From Faecalibacterium sp. I3-3-89 (GTDB taxonomy: Bacteria > Bacillota > Clostridia > Oscillospirales > Ruminococcaceae): a stretch of DNA of 64,000 nucleotides. The DNA is taken from assembly GCF_023347275.1 (NCBI RefSeq), contig NZ_CP094468.1:1736001-1800000 (forward strand), read 5' to 3'. The notes beneath the pieces were generated by a model that worked only from the letters and a program-made list of their open reading frames with translations, was not told the origin of the DNA and made no database searches. Below are positions 25,016 through 33,148 of the stretch, piece by piece. Position numbers and translations under genes: made by a program. The first letter of the stretch is position 1. Every line of letters starts with the position of its first letter.

Positions 25016-25948
25016 ATGCAAATCAGCCTTTTATTGATGCAGCAGATCGCGCAGCTATTTCTGATTCTGCTGATGGGATATGCCGTTGTAAAAGCCGGCT
25101 TGTTGAAGGCATCGGACAGTAAGGTGCTGTCTGTGGTCTTTGTCTATCTGGTCATGCCCTGTGTCGTTCTGAACGCCTTTCAAATCAAGGATACACCGGA
25201 GATCCGCACCGGGCTGCTTTATTCCATGGGCATCGCCGTAGGAATGCACGTTGTATTTCTGCTTCTGAATGCGCTGTTCCGCAAAGCTCTCAAGCTGGAC
25301 GCCGTGGAGCAGGTCAATATCATTTACAGCAATGCCGCCGCGCTGGTCATTCCCATCGTGCAGGCCCTGCTGGGGGAGGAATATGTTGTCTACTCCTGCG
25401 CCTTTGTCATTGTACAGCTGGTACTGCTCTGGACCCATGCAAGCGCCTGCCTGCAGGGGTTTGCCCGGCTGGAATGGCGCAAGCTCCTTACCAATGTCAA
25501 CCTGATCGCTATTGCAGCCGGTGCTCTGCTGTACCTGCTGCACATCTCGCTGCCCGCCCCAATCACCAGCACACTGAGCAGTGTCGGCAATATGATCGGC
25601 CCCATGGGAATGCTGCTGGCAGGCATGGCCATTGCGGATGTCCCCCTCAAAAAGGTTTTCTGCACCCCGCGCAACTATCTGCCGGTATTTCTGCGTCTGC
25701 TGGGTGTTCCGCTGGTCATCGTTCTGCTGCTTTGGGCAGTTCACGCATCCCTTTGGATCCCGGACGGCAAGTCCATCCTGATGACGGTCTACCTTTCTGC
25801 CATTACCCCCGCCTGTGCAACAGTCACCTCCATGGCACAGCTCTATGACCGGGATGCTTCTCATTCCAGCGCGATCTATGTCCTGAGCACGTTGCTTTCC
25901 ATCCTGACCATGCCGCTGATGATCGGGTCGTTTGAGCTGCTGCTCTGA
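25016..25948 (+). CDS. AEC family transporter (auxin efflux carrier/malate permease type)
   Basis: 310 residues from ATG at 25016 (MQISLLLMQQIAQLFLILLM), with AGAGGAG at 8 bases. About ten membrane helices in two repeats. Diagnostic blocks are VVFVYLVMPCVVLNAF, YSNAAALVIPIVQALLG and TVYLSAITPACATVTSMAQ, as in bacterial AEC proteins that move malate, malonate or similar organic acids. It may form an operon with the anion permease 65 bases downstream. Confidence 0.9.
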   Translation: MQISLLLMQQIAQLFLILLMGYAVVKAGLLKASDSKVLSVVFVYLVMPCVVLNAFQIKDTPEIRTGLLYSMGIAVGMHVVFLLLNALFRKALKLDAVEQVNIIYSNAAALVIPIVQALLGEEYVVYSCAFVIVQLVLLWTHASACLQGFARLEWRKLLTNVNLIAIAAGALLYLLHISLPAPITSTLSSVGNMIGPMGMLLAGMAIADVPLKKVFCTPRNYLPVFLRLLGVPLVIVLLLWAVHASLWIPDGKSILMTVYLSAITPACATVTSMAQLYDRDASHSSAIYVLSTLLSILTMPLMIGSFELLL

Positions 25949-26013
25949 AATACGAAAAAAGGCCGTCCGGCACCGTAGCAGGGCTGCCTTTACAACTACA
26001 AGGATGTGTCTCT

Positions 26014-27147
26014 ATGAAACTACTCAAACAATTCATTCAGCAGGAAACGGTCCTCACTGCAGCCGCTGTGCTGGCCGTCGTCTCCGCCTTCTTTGTTCCG
26101 CCGGATGCGCAGTATCTCGGCTACATCGACCTGCGCACGCTAGCGATCCTGTTTTCCCTGATGACAGTCATGGCCGGGCTACGGCGGCAGGGCTTTTTTG
26201 ATGGACTGGGACGGGCATTGCTGTCCCGTACCCACAGCACCTTTCAGCTGACGCTGGTACTGGTCGGGCTGTGCTTTTTCGGAAGCATGTTCATCACCAA
26301 CGATGTTTCCCTGCTGACCTTCGTTCCCTTTACGTTCGTGGTCCTGAGCCGTCTGGGAGCGGATGTCCGCCGCTCCCTTCTGATCCCGGTGGTCTGTATG
26401 CAGACCATTGCGGCAAACCTTGGCAGTATGCTGACCCCCATCGGCAACCCGCAGAACCTCTATCTTTACGGAAAAAGCGGCATGAGCATCGGGGGATTTG
26501 TGCTTCTTATGCTGCCCTACACCCTGGTCTCTCTGCTCCTGCTGCTGGCTTGGGCAGCAATGGTCTGCCGGAAAAACTCTGCCGCCCTTTCCGTGGACGA
26601 GCTTGTTTCTTCTTCTGCATCTCAGGGGGATCAGAAGATCATCCTGCTGTATCTGGTTCTGTTTGCCGTCTGCCTGCTGTCCGTGATCCGGGCACTGCCC
26701 TATGGCATTGCCTTTGCCGCTGTACTCGTCTGCGCCCTTTTTGCAGACCCACACACCTTGCGGACGGTGGACTATTCCCTGCTTTTGACCTTTGTGGCTT
26801 TTTTCATCTTCATTGGCAATCTTGGCCGCATTCCGGCCTTTTCCGGCTGGCTGCAGGAGTTTCTGACCGGCCGGGAAGTGCTGGTGGCGGTTCTTGCTTC
26901 GCAGGTCACCAGTAATGTTCCCGCCGCCCTGCTGCTGTCCGGGTTCACGGCAGAGACACAAGCCCTCATCATCGGCACCAATCTGGGAGGTCTTGGCACT
27001 TTGATCGCATCCATGGCCAGTCTTATTTCCTACCGGCAGATTGCACGGGAGCTGCCGCAGGGGAAGAAGCAGTATTTTGGGCTGTTCACCCTGTCCAACC
27101 TGATCTTCCTTGCGCTCCTGCTGGGCGTGTGGTTTTTGCTCCGCTGA
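26014..27147 (+). CDS. SLC13/ArsB-like anion permease
   Basis: 377 residues, ten to twelve helices. ITNDVSLLTFVPFTFVVLS and ANLGSMLTPIGNPQNLYLY form the first substrate-binding hairpin of the ion-transporter superfamily, and VTSNVPAALLLSGF plus GTNLGGLGTLIASMASLIS the second. Typical of citrate/dicarboxylate or arsenite permeases. Pairing with the AEC gene favours an organic anion. The start follows GCTGCC...AAGGATG, a modest ribosome site. Confidence 0.88.
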   Translation: MKLLKQFIQQETVLTAAAVLAVVSAFFVPPDAQYLGYIDLRTLAILFSLMTVMAGLRRQGFFDGLGRALLSRTHSTFQLTLVLVGLCFFGSMFITNDVSLLTFVPFTFVVLSRLGADVRRSLLIPVVCMQTIAANLGSMLTPIGNPQNLYLYGKSGMSIGGFVLLMLPYTLVSLLLLLAWAAMVCRKNSAALSVDELVSSSASQGDQKIILLYLVLFAVCLLSVIRALPYGIAFAAVLVCALFADPHTLRTVDYSLLLTFVAFFIFIGNLGRIPAFSGWLQEFLTGREVLVAVLASQVTSNVPAALLLSGFTAETQALIIGTNLGGLGTLIASMASLISYRQIARELPQGKKQYFGLFTLSNLIFLALLLGVWFLLR

Positions 27148-27209
27148 GCGTGGCCGATACCGTAAATTTCTTCCTCTGTTATCGACTTGACAAGCATCGC
27201 ACACTCCTC

Positions 27210-27404
27210 CTAATTTATTTTCTTTTTGTACCCGCAGTCGCAGTAGGGTCCGCCGGAGGCAAGGGTGTACTGCCGCACAAAATTTGTCACACCGCCCGCT
27301 TCGCTCATGGTGTAGTCCAGATGGCACAGGGCGGGGGTCAGGTTGTACAGACCCAGCTTCTTCATCAGCATCCACATCCCAAAGGGCATCCCGGCATATT
27401 TCAT
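27210..27404 (-). pseudogene. internally deleted ATC-hydrolase-like protein
   Basis: 64 codons. The first 18 (MKYAGMPFGMWMLMKKLG) match the start, and the last 35 (LCHLDYTMSEAGG, then TLASGGPYCDCGYKKK) match the end, of proteins of the L-2-amino-thiazoline-4-carboxylic acid hydrolase family, normally 150-200 residues. The middle is missing in frame. The ATG overlaps the stop of the methyltransferase (ATGA). A deletion product, probably inactive. Confidence 0.65.
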
Positions 27405-28243
27405 TGCCTGTCTCCAAATCCGATCTTCACGATCTGCATTTTCATCCCGTTGTCCCCGGCCTTGGCGAGAAATCGGAAAAAGCCGCTGACGGAAGGATCT
27501 TTCAAATCGTTGTACCCCAGCATATAGCCCCGGCTAGACACTTGCAAACGGCTGTCCCATGGGGAAAGCTCGCTTTTCGCATCCGAAACCGCGAAATATG
27601 CTCCCACATCCTTGATTTTCGCCGTCCTGAGCCACGTTTTAGCGATTATCTTTACCGCCGTGCGGTTGGCGGCATCGAACACCAGCACCCCGCCGGGAAA
27701 AGCATCTGCCATCCCCTGCACCAGCGCCTTGACCTGCTGGGTCAGGAAGTAATAGAACACCCCGGAGGCAAAGAACACCGCCCCGCCGGAGGCATCGATC
27801 TTGTCAAACCACGCGGGGTCTTTCAGGTCGCAGGGGATGTTTTGCTCCCGCTCCCCGGCGGGCAGCAGCTGCTGCCGCAAGGCGATCACATCCGGGAAGT
27901 CCAGATTGTAGATTTTACAGCTGCCGTTGTCGCAGGCTCTGCCGGTGTTATCCAGCCCGCAGCCCAGATTGACCACTGCCGCACAGGGGTGCGTTTTCAG
28001 GTATGCCCGCACCTCCCACGCAAGGTCATTCTGCCGCATGGCGACCTCCAGCGCACCGAAACGCTGCATCAGGCTGCGGGAATTTTTCTCTGCCTCTGAA
28101 AAGTCGTAGTCGATCTGGTCGATCAGACGCACCGCCGTTTCGTCCCGGTAAAGGTTCGGATACAGCTCGGTGCACAGCTTCCGGGAATACAGCGGGAGGA
28201 TCAGCGTCTCCTGCACGGTGTTTTTCTCGATTTTGTATTTCAT
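27401..28243 (-). CDS. class I SAM methyltransferase, leucine-carboxyl-methyltransferase (TcmP) type
   Basis: 280 residues from ATG at 28243 (MKYKIEKNTVQETL), with GGAAGGAAC upstream. SAM motif AAVVNLGCGLDNTGR, acidic loop YNLDFPDVIALRQ, and GVLVFDAANRTAVKI, as in LCM-type O-methyltransferases of small-molecule pathways. Third gene of a three-methyltransferase operon. Substrate unknown. Confidence 0.85.
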   Translation of the reverse strand: MKYKIEKNTVQETLILPLYSRKLCTELYPNLYRDETAVRLIDQIDYDFSEAEKNSRSLMQRFGALEVAMRQNDLAWEVRAYLKTHPCAAVVNLGCGLDNTGRACDNGSCKIYNLDFPDVIALRQQLLPAGEREQNIPCDLKDPAWFDKIDASGGAVFFASGVFYYFLTQQVKALVQGMADAFPGGVLVFDAANRTAVKIIAKTWLRTAKIKDVGAYFAVSDAKSELSPWDSRLQVSSRGYMLGYNDLKDPSVSGFFRFLAKAGDNGMKMQIVKIGFGDRQ

Positions 28244-28262
28244 AGGTTCCTTCCTGTTCTCC

Positions 28263-28946
28263 TTATTCTGCTTTCCGGCAGACAAACCATGCCATACTCT
28301 TCACTGTTCCAAGTGTTACGGTTGCGTACCGTTTCTCCAGCCGTTTTTTCAAACTGAAAGCCGTCTCGTAGGGCGATGTGAAGAACCCCGTCTTTTCATA
28401 AATGTGCCGGACAAACCAGTCCGTCCTCTTCTGCTCGCCCTTCACATAGAAGCAGCCGCAGAAGATTCCGCCGGGTTTCAGCACCCGATAAGCCTCCCGA
28501 TAAGCGGCCTCTTTGTCCGGGAACGCATGAAACCCGTTCAGCGACAAAACGATGTCAAATGCACCGTCCGCATACGGAAGTGCCCCCACATCCCCCTGCT
28601 GAAAGATCACATTTTTCAGGTGCAGGCGGTCCGCCTTTTCCTGCGCCTGCCCCATCATATCTGCCGAGTAATCCAGACAGGTGATGTCCGCTTTGGGCAG
28701 CGTCTTGTAAAGCGGCATGGTCAGAATGCCGGTTCCCACCGGCACCTCCAGCAGCTTGCCGGAAAAATGCTCCGGGATGCCGGACAGTGCCTTTTCCAGA
28801 TAGGCATCATTTTCCGCCTTGTTCATGTCCCACACCAGACGGCACACCGCTTTCCCGCTCAGGGTGGAGCAGGTGATCATACCATCATAAAAATTGTTGC
28901 CGCCTGTCAGCCGGTAGGCGCTGCGAATCGCTTCTTTTCGTTCCAT
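28263..28946 (-). CDS. class I SAM-dependent methyltransferase
   Basis: 227 residues. Motif I LLEVPVGTGILTMPLYK replaces the usual E-x-G-x-G-x-G by VPVGTG. Then TCLDYSADMMGQAQEKA, DVGALPYADGAFDIVLSLNG and REAYRVLKPGGIFCGCFYVKG. A UbiE/Methyltransf_11-type fold. It is 20 bases from the next methyltransferase gene. Substrate not deducible. Confidence 0.88.
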   Translation of the reverse strand: MERKEAIRSAYRLTGGNNFYDGMITCSTLSGKAVCRLVWDMNKAENDAYLEKALSGIPEHFSGKLLEVPVGTGILTMPLYKTLPKADITCLDYSADMMGQAQEKADRLHLKNVIFQQGDVGALPYADGAFDIVLSLNGFHAFPDKEAAYREAYRVLKPGGIFCGCFYVKGEQKRTDWFVRHIYEKTGFFTSPYETAFSLKKRLEKRYATVTLGTVKSMAWFVCRKAE

Positions 28947-28968
28947 GCTCCGTCCTCCTTACGCTATT

Positions 28969-29580
28969 TCACCGCTTTTGCGCCGTAACGCAAAGCCAGC
29001 CCTTTTTATTTTTGTGGCTTTGGATCTGACAAAATCCTGCTTTTTCCAGATACTCTTTCAGTGCAGTATCCGTATAGATGACCATGCCATCAATGATCTG
29101 CATCCATTTGTCGTCTTTTGTCGTTTCGCCGTTCGCTTCATTGCAGACGAAAAAGACCCCGCCGGGCTTCAGCACCCGATAGACCTCTCTGAAATTCTGC
29201 GCAAGTTCCGGCCAGAAATAGACCGTTTCAAAGGCGGTCACCACATCAAACTGCTCCGCTTCAAACGGCAGCTCTGCCACACTTGCCTGTTGCACGGTAC
29301 ACCGTCCTGCCGCAATGGCTCTGGCATTGATCTTTCGAGCTTTTTCCACGCTGACGGCTGAGTAGTCGATGCCCTGCACCTTGCCGTTGGGGCACAGTTT
29401 CAACAGCGTTTTAATGTTCGCTCCACCGCCGCAGCCGCAGTCCAGCACCATGGAATCCGGGGCAGGCTGTAAAAAGCGCAGCCCCCATTCTGCCATTGCG
29501 CTGTGTCCAAAGTTCATCATAGCAACCATGATCTTCCCGCCAAGGCCTACGGGCTTTCGGGTGTTTTCAAAAAAGGACAT
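28969..29580 (-). CDS. class I SAM-dependent methyltransferase
   Basis: 203 residues from ATG at 29580 (MSFFENTRKPVGLGGKIM), with GAGGGTGG upstream. Motif I VLDCGCGGGANIKTLL, then QGIDYSAVSVEKARKIN, VVTAFETVYFWPELA and REVYRVLKPGGVFFVCNE. First gene of the methyltransferase operon. About 100 bases upstream is a candidate metalloregulator box identical in layout to those at the ZIP transporter, hinting at metal-responsive control. Confidence 0.88.
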   Translation of the reverse strand: MSFFENTRKPVGLGGKIMVAMMNFGHSAMAEWGLRFLQPAPDSMVLDCGCGGGANIKTLLKLCPNGKVQGIDYSAVSVEKARKINARAIAAGRCTVQQASVAELPFEAEQFDVVTAFETVYFWPELAQNFREVYRVLKPGGVFFVCNEANGETTKDDKWMQIIDGMVIYTDTALKEYLEKAGFCQIQSHKNKKGWLCVTAQKR

Positions 29581-29678
29581 AATGCCACCCTCTTTCTGTT
29601 TACCGTTCACAATGCAATACTTTTTACCAGATGCGCCCACTGCTCCGGGTGACAGGCCAGCAATTCCTCGCGCCGTAA

Positions 29679-29694
29679 GTTAGGTAAAGCTAAC
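29679..29694. promoter_or_regulatory. candidate metalloregulator (DtxR/MntR-like) box 1
   Basis: GTTAGGTAAAGCTAAC, inverted arms GTTAG / CTAAC with six bases between. Upstream of the methyltransferase operon and downstream of the ZIP gene. Confidence 0.55.
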
Positions 29695-29705
29695 TTTCAG
29701 TCTTA

Positions 29706-29727
29706 TAAAAAGCCGCTTCTCAGCGGT
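29706..29727 (-). terminator. terminator of the ZIP gene
   Basis: CCGCT-GAGA-AGCGG followed by CTTTTTAT on the minus strand. Confidence 0.75.
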
Positions 29728-29827
29728 CCTTCTGCCAAAATAATACGCCCTGCCGTCTCCTCTGTCAAGAATTTCAGGCATTTTCGGAGATTCCGAAAGA
29801 GATTTTTCTTTCGGGAACCCCCAACTG

Positions 29828-30607
29828 TCACCCCAGTGCCACATCCAGCACCATCATCACGCTGAAGCCCACCGCGAAAAATACCGTGCCGACGTTGGAG
29901 TGCTGTCCCTGCGACATTTCCGGGATCAGTTCCTCCACCACCACATACAGCATGGCTCCGGCAGCAAAGCTGAGCAGATAGGGTAAAGCAGGCACCACGA
30001 TGCCTGCCGCCAGAATCGTCAGCACTGCCCCGATGGGTTCTACGATGCCGGACAGCACGCCGCCCCAGAACGCCCGGCCTTTTTTCATTCCTTCTGCCCG
30101 CAGTGGCATGGAGATGATGGCACCCTCCGGGAAGTTCTGGATAGCAATGCCAAGAGAAAGAGCCAGCGCCCCGGCGGCGGTGATCTGAGCAGTTCCGGCA
30201 AGATATCCGGCATAGACTACGCCCACTGCCATACCCTCCGGGATGTTGTGCAGCGTCACCGCCAGAACCATCATGGTGGTGCGCTGGAGCTGGCTTTTTG
30301 GCCCTTCGGCCTGCAAGCTGTTCTGGTGCAGATGGGGGATGAGATGGTCCAGCAGCAGCAAAAACAGGATACCCAGCCAGAAACCCACCGCCGCCGGGAA
30401 AAATGCCAGCCTGCCCAGATCTGCGGCCTGCTCCATGGCCGGGATCAGCAAGCTCCATACCGATGCCGCCACCATCACTCCGGCGGCAAAGCCGGTGAGG
30501 GCGCGCTGAATGCCGTCGCTCAGGGACTTTTTTAAAAAGAATACACAGCCTGCCCCAAGGCTTGTGCCCAGAAAGGGGATCAAAATCCCCCAGAATGCGT
30601 CTTGCAT
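29828..30607 (-). CDS. ZIP family metal transporter (GufA type)
   Basis: 259 residues, eight helices. Metal-binding signatures are AVTLHNIPEGMAVGV (helix 4) and GIAIQNFPEGAIISMPL (helix 5), plus DHLIPHLHQN in the loop. Imports zinc, iron or manganese into the cytoplasm. GGAGG precedes ATG. The promoter is followed by a palindromic box placed where a metal-loaded repressor would block initiation, so uptake is probably repressed by metal sufficiency. Confidence 0.93.
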   Translation of the reverse strand: MQDAFWGILIPFLGTSLGAGCVFFLKKSLSDGIQRALTGFAAGVMVAASVWSLLIPAMEQAADLGRLAFFPAAVGFWLGILFLLLLDHLIPHLHQNSLQAEGPKSQLQRTTMMVLAVTLHNIPEGMAVGVVYAGYLAGTAQITAAGALALSLGIAIQNFPEGAIISMPLRAEGMKKGRAFWGGVLSGIVEPIGAVLTILAAGIVVPALPYLLSFAAGAMLYVVVEELIPEMSQGQHSNVGTVFFAVGFSVMMVLDVALG

Positions 30608-30626
30608 GATGTAGTACCTCCTTGCA

Positions 30627-30680
30627 GTTAAACATAACTAACCATACAAGCAGTATACTGCGCTCTGGCAAAAAGGTCAA
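30627..30680 (-). promoter_or_regulatory. ZIP promoter with metalloregulator box 2
   Basis: Minus strand TTGACC (30680-30675), 17 bases, TATACT (30657-30652), then box 2, whose plus-strand form is GTTAAACATAACTAAC (30627-30642), just past the predicted start. Confidence 0.75.
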
Positions 30681-30755
30681 GGGCTTTGCGGTATAGAGGA
30701 TGCAGATCGTTTCCTGCATCGAAAAATTCACCTCTGCAAACTTGCCGGTTTCTAC

Positions 30756-30865
30756 TTGACAACACCCGATGGGAGTGCTATTTTTACTTCGTGAATTTGT
30801 TCTGCCTAACCATCTGAGGGGTTTTGCCCCTGCATTTTTTGCATCAATTGTTAGACAAAGCTAAC
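30756..30865 (+). promoter_or_regulatory. promoter and metalloregulator box 3 of the secreted-protein gene
   Basis: TTGACA (30756-30761), 17 bases, TATTTT (30779-30784). A short AGGGG-TTTT-CCCCT hairpin before a T run follows at about 30817-30843, and then GTTAGACAAAGCTAAC (30850-30865), the third copy of the box. The leader therefore holds both a possible attenuator and an operator. Confidence 0.6.
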
Positions 30866-30898
30866 TGTTTTTCAAAACTGAGATAGAGGTGTGTTACC

Positions 30899-31735
30899 AT
30901 GAGATTGAAAAAAGTATTTGCAGGTGCACTTGCGGCCGCTATGCTGGTATGCGCTGTGGCAGTCCCGGCCTTCGCTGCGGAAGAGGTAGAACAGGAAAAC
31001 TGCCTGACCTCCAGCTATGTCCAGATGAACATCCCCTACGCCGACTTCTACAAGGCTGCCGGTGTGGACAACGCATCTGAGATCGACGCTGTGACCAGCG
31101 CCACCAAGAACAAGCCCCGTGCGGGCAACCTTGTCGCCGGTTCCTACCACGTCAACGCGGACGGCTCCGACATCACCGGCGTTTCCTTCCCGGTCAAGGT
31201 GCTGACCCCGTGGGCGCTGAAGAATGCAAAGCAGGTCACCGATGCCGACAGCTACGACATTACCGTTACCCTGAAGGACAAGGAATCCACCACCACCTAC
31301 ACCGGCGCAGATGCCTTGTTTGAGAACGAGAGCTACGCTTACTACAAGCTCAGCGAGACCCCTGCCTACTACATCACCGCATGGTATAACCTGCTGAGCG
31401 GCAAGTGGGAGTTTGGCAAGGTCCACGCCACCGAGACCACCGTAGAGGGCACCACTGTGAAGCTGAATACCAACGGTCACCGCGCCACCTACGAGATGAA
31501 AATCTCCGGTTTTGATCTGGACTACAAGACCAACAAGGTCTACGGTGTAGTTCTGACCACCGCCGATGGCAGTGAGTACGGCCTGCAACATTTGGCCAAC
31601 ATCTGGCATGGTACCAAGCTGGGCTTCAATGCCGATGATCCTTACTTTGCATCCATCATCGGCAAGACGATTACTCAGATCACTTTCTACGCCGCCGACG
31701 GCGTGTATGTCCTGCCGGTCAATGTGGCGCTGTGA
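30899..31735 (+). CDS. secreted protein of the Tp47-domain-C type, possibly metal related
   Basis: 278 residues. Signal peptide MRLKKVFAGALAAAMLVCAV with AFA-AEE cleavage near 28. The mature part contains IDAVTSATKNKPRAGNLVAG and SYHVNADGSDITGVSFPVKV, which I associate with proteins annotated as penicillin-binding Tp47 domain C, then beta-rich repeats (GLQHLANIWHGTKLG). No cysteine-based metal site, a few histidines and many acidic residues. It shares the candidate metal box with the ZIP gene it diverges from. A role in metal capture at the surface is a guess. Confidence 0.7.
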   Translation: MRLKKVFAGALAAAMLVCAVAVPAFAAEEVEQENCLTSSYVQMNIPYADFYKAAGVDNASEIDAVTSATKNKPRAGNLVAGSYHVNADGSDITGVSFPVKVLTPWALKNAKQVTDADSYDITVTLKDKESTTTYTGADALFENESYAYYKLSETPAYYITAWYNLLSGKWEFGKVHATETTVEGTTVKLNTNGHRATYEMKISGFDLDYKTNKVYGVVLTTADGSEYGLQHLANIWHGTKLGFNADDPYFASIIGKTITQITFYAADGVYVLPVNVAL

Positions 31736-31775
31736 ATACACGGGAAACTGCCTAATTTATTGTAAAATATAACAC

Positions 31776-31819
31776 AAAAGGGTCCATCCAACAGCAATGC
31801 TGCGGAATGGACCCTTTTT
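31776..31819. terminator. bidirectional terminator
   Basis: AAAAGGGTCCATCC / GGAATGGACCCTTTTT around 14 bases, between the secreted-protein gene and the convergent cyclase region. Confidence 0.85.
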
Positions 31820-31951
31820 ATTCGCCTTTCGGCTCCTTGCAGACATCCACCCAGCCCTCGGCTCCGGCGGCTGCTTCCAGCTCCTGCAAGGTCAGCTTGA
31901 CGGCGGTGTGGCCGTTGCCCGCCGCAAGGACATTTTCCCACTTCTCCGCTC
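31818..31951 (-). pseudogene. 3' remnant of an unidentified gene
   Basis: Following the cyclase stop, another frame reads AEKWENVLAAGNGHTAVKLT then LQELEAAAGAEGWVDVCKEP and stops at the terminator. Amino-acid use looks genuine (codon third positions GC-rich), but there is no start. The family is not recognised. Confidence 0.4.
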
Positions 31952-32710
31952 TTATTCGGTAATGGCCCAGACCCGTGCGGGCAGACCAGTTGCACCTTCA
32001 ATGCGGGGATAAGAAACGATGACTACCGCACCGGCAGGCTGAACTTTATCCAGATTTGCAAGCACCTCCACCTGCAGCTTGTCGTTGTCCAGAACATAGC
32101 GTTCGCAGGCAAGGTCGCCCTTTTCCTCCGCCACCGCAGAGGAATCGGTATCCAGCGTTTCGTGGCCGTTGGCGGCGGCGTTGCGCACCTTGTAGATATA
32201 CTCCAATGCTTCCAGCGACCAGCCGGGGGCATTTTCTTTGCCCTCTGCGTCGATGCCGGACAGCGCATCCATATCCGGCCACTTCTTATACCAGTCGCTG
32301 CGCAGAGCCACCAACGCACCATCCGGGATAGGACCGTACTTTGCCTCATAGGCCTTGATGTCCTCCACCGTCACAGCGTAGCGAGGGTCTTTCTTGGCCT
32401 GCTGGGAAATATCGATGACCACCAGCGGGAAGATCAGGTCGTTCACATCAAACTTTTCGGACAGAGCCTTTCCCTTGATGAAGTGCCCCGGGAAGTCGAT
32501 ATGGGTACCAAACTGTCCGGGGAATTTGAAGGTCTGGATCAGGCATTCCAGTTCCGGCTTGCCCCAGTCCCACACGGTCTTTGCCAGCTCCACAGAGCCT
32601 TCCGGGATGCCGGACCAGTAGGGGCTTTCGTTGTTCAGCGAGTGAGAAAGTTCCACCCAGCGATATTTTTTAGCATTCTTCAGTGCGTTCCACAGTTTAT
32701 AATCAGCCAT
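31952..32710 (-). CDS. cyclase/kynurenine-formamidase-like metal hydrolase
   Basis: 252 residues from ATG at 32710 (MADYKLWNALKN), with AAAGGAG upstream. YRWVELSHSLNNESPYWSGI starts the cyclase fold. QFGTHIDFPGHF gives the HxxxPxHF-type metal site, and VALRSDWYKKW and IVSYPRIEGATGLPARV are further family blocks. Such enzymes hydrolyse N-formylkynurenine or related cyclic amides and esters. The promoter shares the CCTATTGACAT design with the one at 24851. Confidence 0.88.
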   Translation of the reverse strand: MADYKLWNALKNAKKYRWVELSHSLNNESPYWSGIPEGSVELAKTVWDWGKPELECLIQTFKFPGQFGTHIDFPGHFIKGKALSEKFDVNDLIFPLVVIDISQQAKKDPRYAVTVEDIKAYEAKYGPIPDGALVALRSDWYKKWPDMDALSGIDAEGKENAPGWSLEALEYIYKVRNAAANGHETLDTDSSAVAEEKGDLACERYVLDNDKLQVEVLANLDKVQPAGAVVIVSYPRIEGATGLPARVWAITE

Positions 32711-32895
32711 TGTCGGTTCTCCTTTTATTGTGACGATGTGTGTTCGGGCACTTCTCCCAGACAACGGCATCTTCCTGTTTTTCTCAGTCTGTCTGCCGGG
32801 AATTTGTCTGGGAGCAGCGCATTCGCCCGGGTAGTCTGTGCCGGGCATCTGCTGTATGTTTCATCTGTCTGCGCTCCCTTCCTTGTGTTTGGAAT

Positions 32896-32924
32896 AGTAT
32901 AAACCCATTTTCGTACCATGTCAA
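32896..32924 (-). promoter_or_regulatory. cyclase promoter with CCTATTGACAT flank
   Basis: Minus strand TTGACA, 17 bases, TATACT. ACCTATTGACAT and TGGGT are shared with 24851-24879. The interval 32711-33014 holds only this promoter and a long leader. Confidence 0.8.
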
Positions 32925-33014
32925 TAGGTTTATTCTATCAAAGACTTCCCCGGCAAACGACAGGTCAGCAAACCGTTCGCCCTTGCAATGACGTTTCGTC
33001 ATCCCCTTTCCCTT

Positions 33015-33142
33015 TTATCGCAGCTCTTCCAGCAGGGCGGTGCAGCCCTCCAGCACATCCTGCCATGTGGCTTCAAAATCCCCGGTGTACCACGGGTCTG
33101 CCACATCGCCGGGGCGAAAGGTATTCAGCAAAGACCGTTTAC
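33015..33142 (-). pseudogene. C-terminal remnant of a low-molecular-weight protein tyrosine phosphatase
   Basis: After the isochorismatase stop the minus strand reads RPGDVADPWYTGDFEATWQD then VLEGCTALLEELR-stop. DPWYTGDF is the conserved general-acid loop of LMW phosphatases. The catalytic N-terminus (CxxxxCRS) is absent. About 40 codons of a 150-codon gene survive. Confidence 0.8.
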
Positions 33143-33148
33143 GCTATA

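Noticed and set aside
26179..27417. Minus-strand frame of 412 codons opposite the anion permease
   Set aside because: Shadow frame; the plus strand carries twelve membrane helices and a fitting start.
29703..30731. Minus-strand frame of 342 codons overlapping the ZIP gene in another phase
   Set aside because: The ZIP frame has HNIPEG and QNFPEG motifs and a ribosome site; the alternative is an arginine/glycine-rich shadow.
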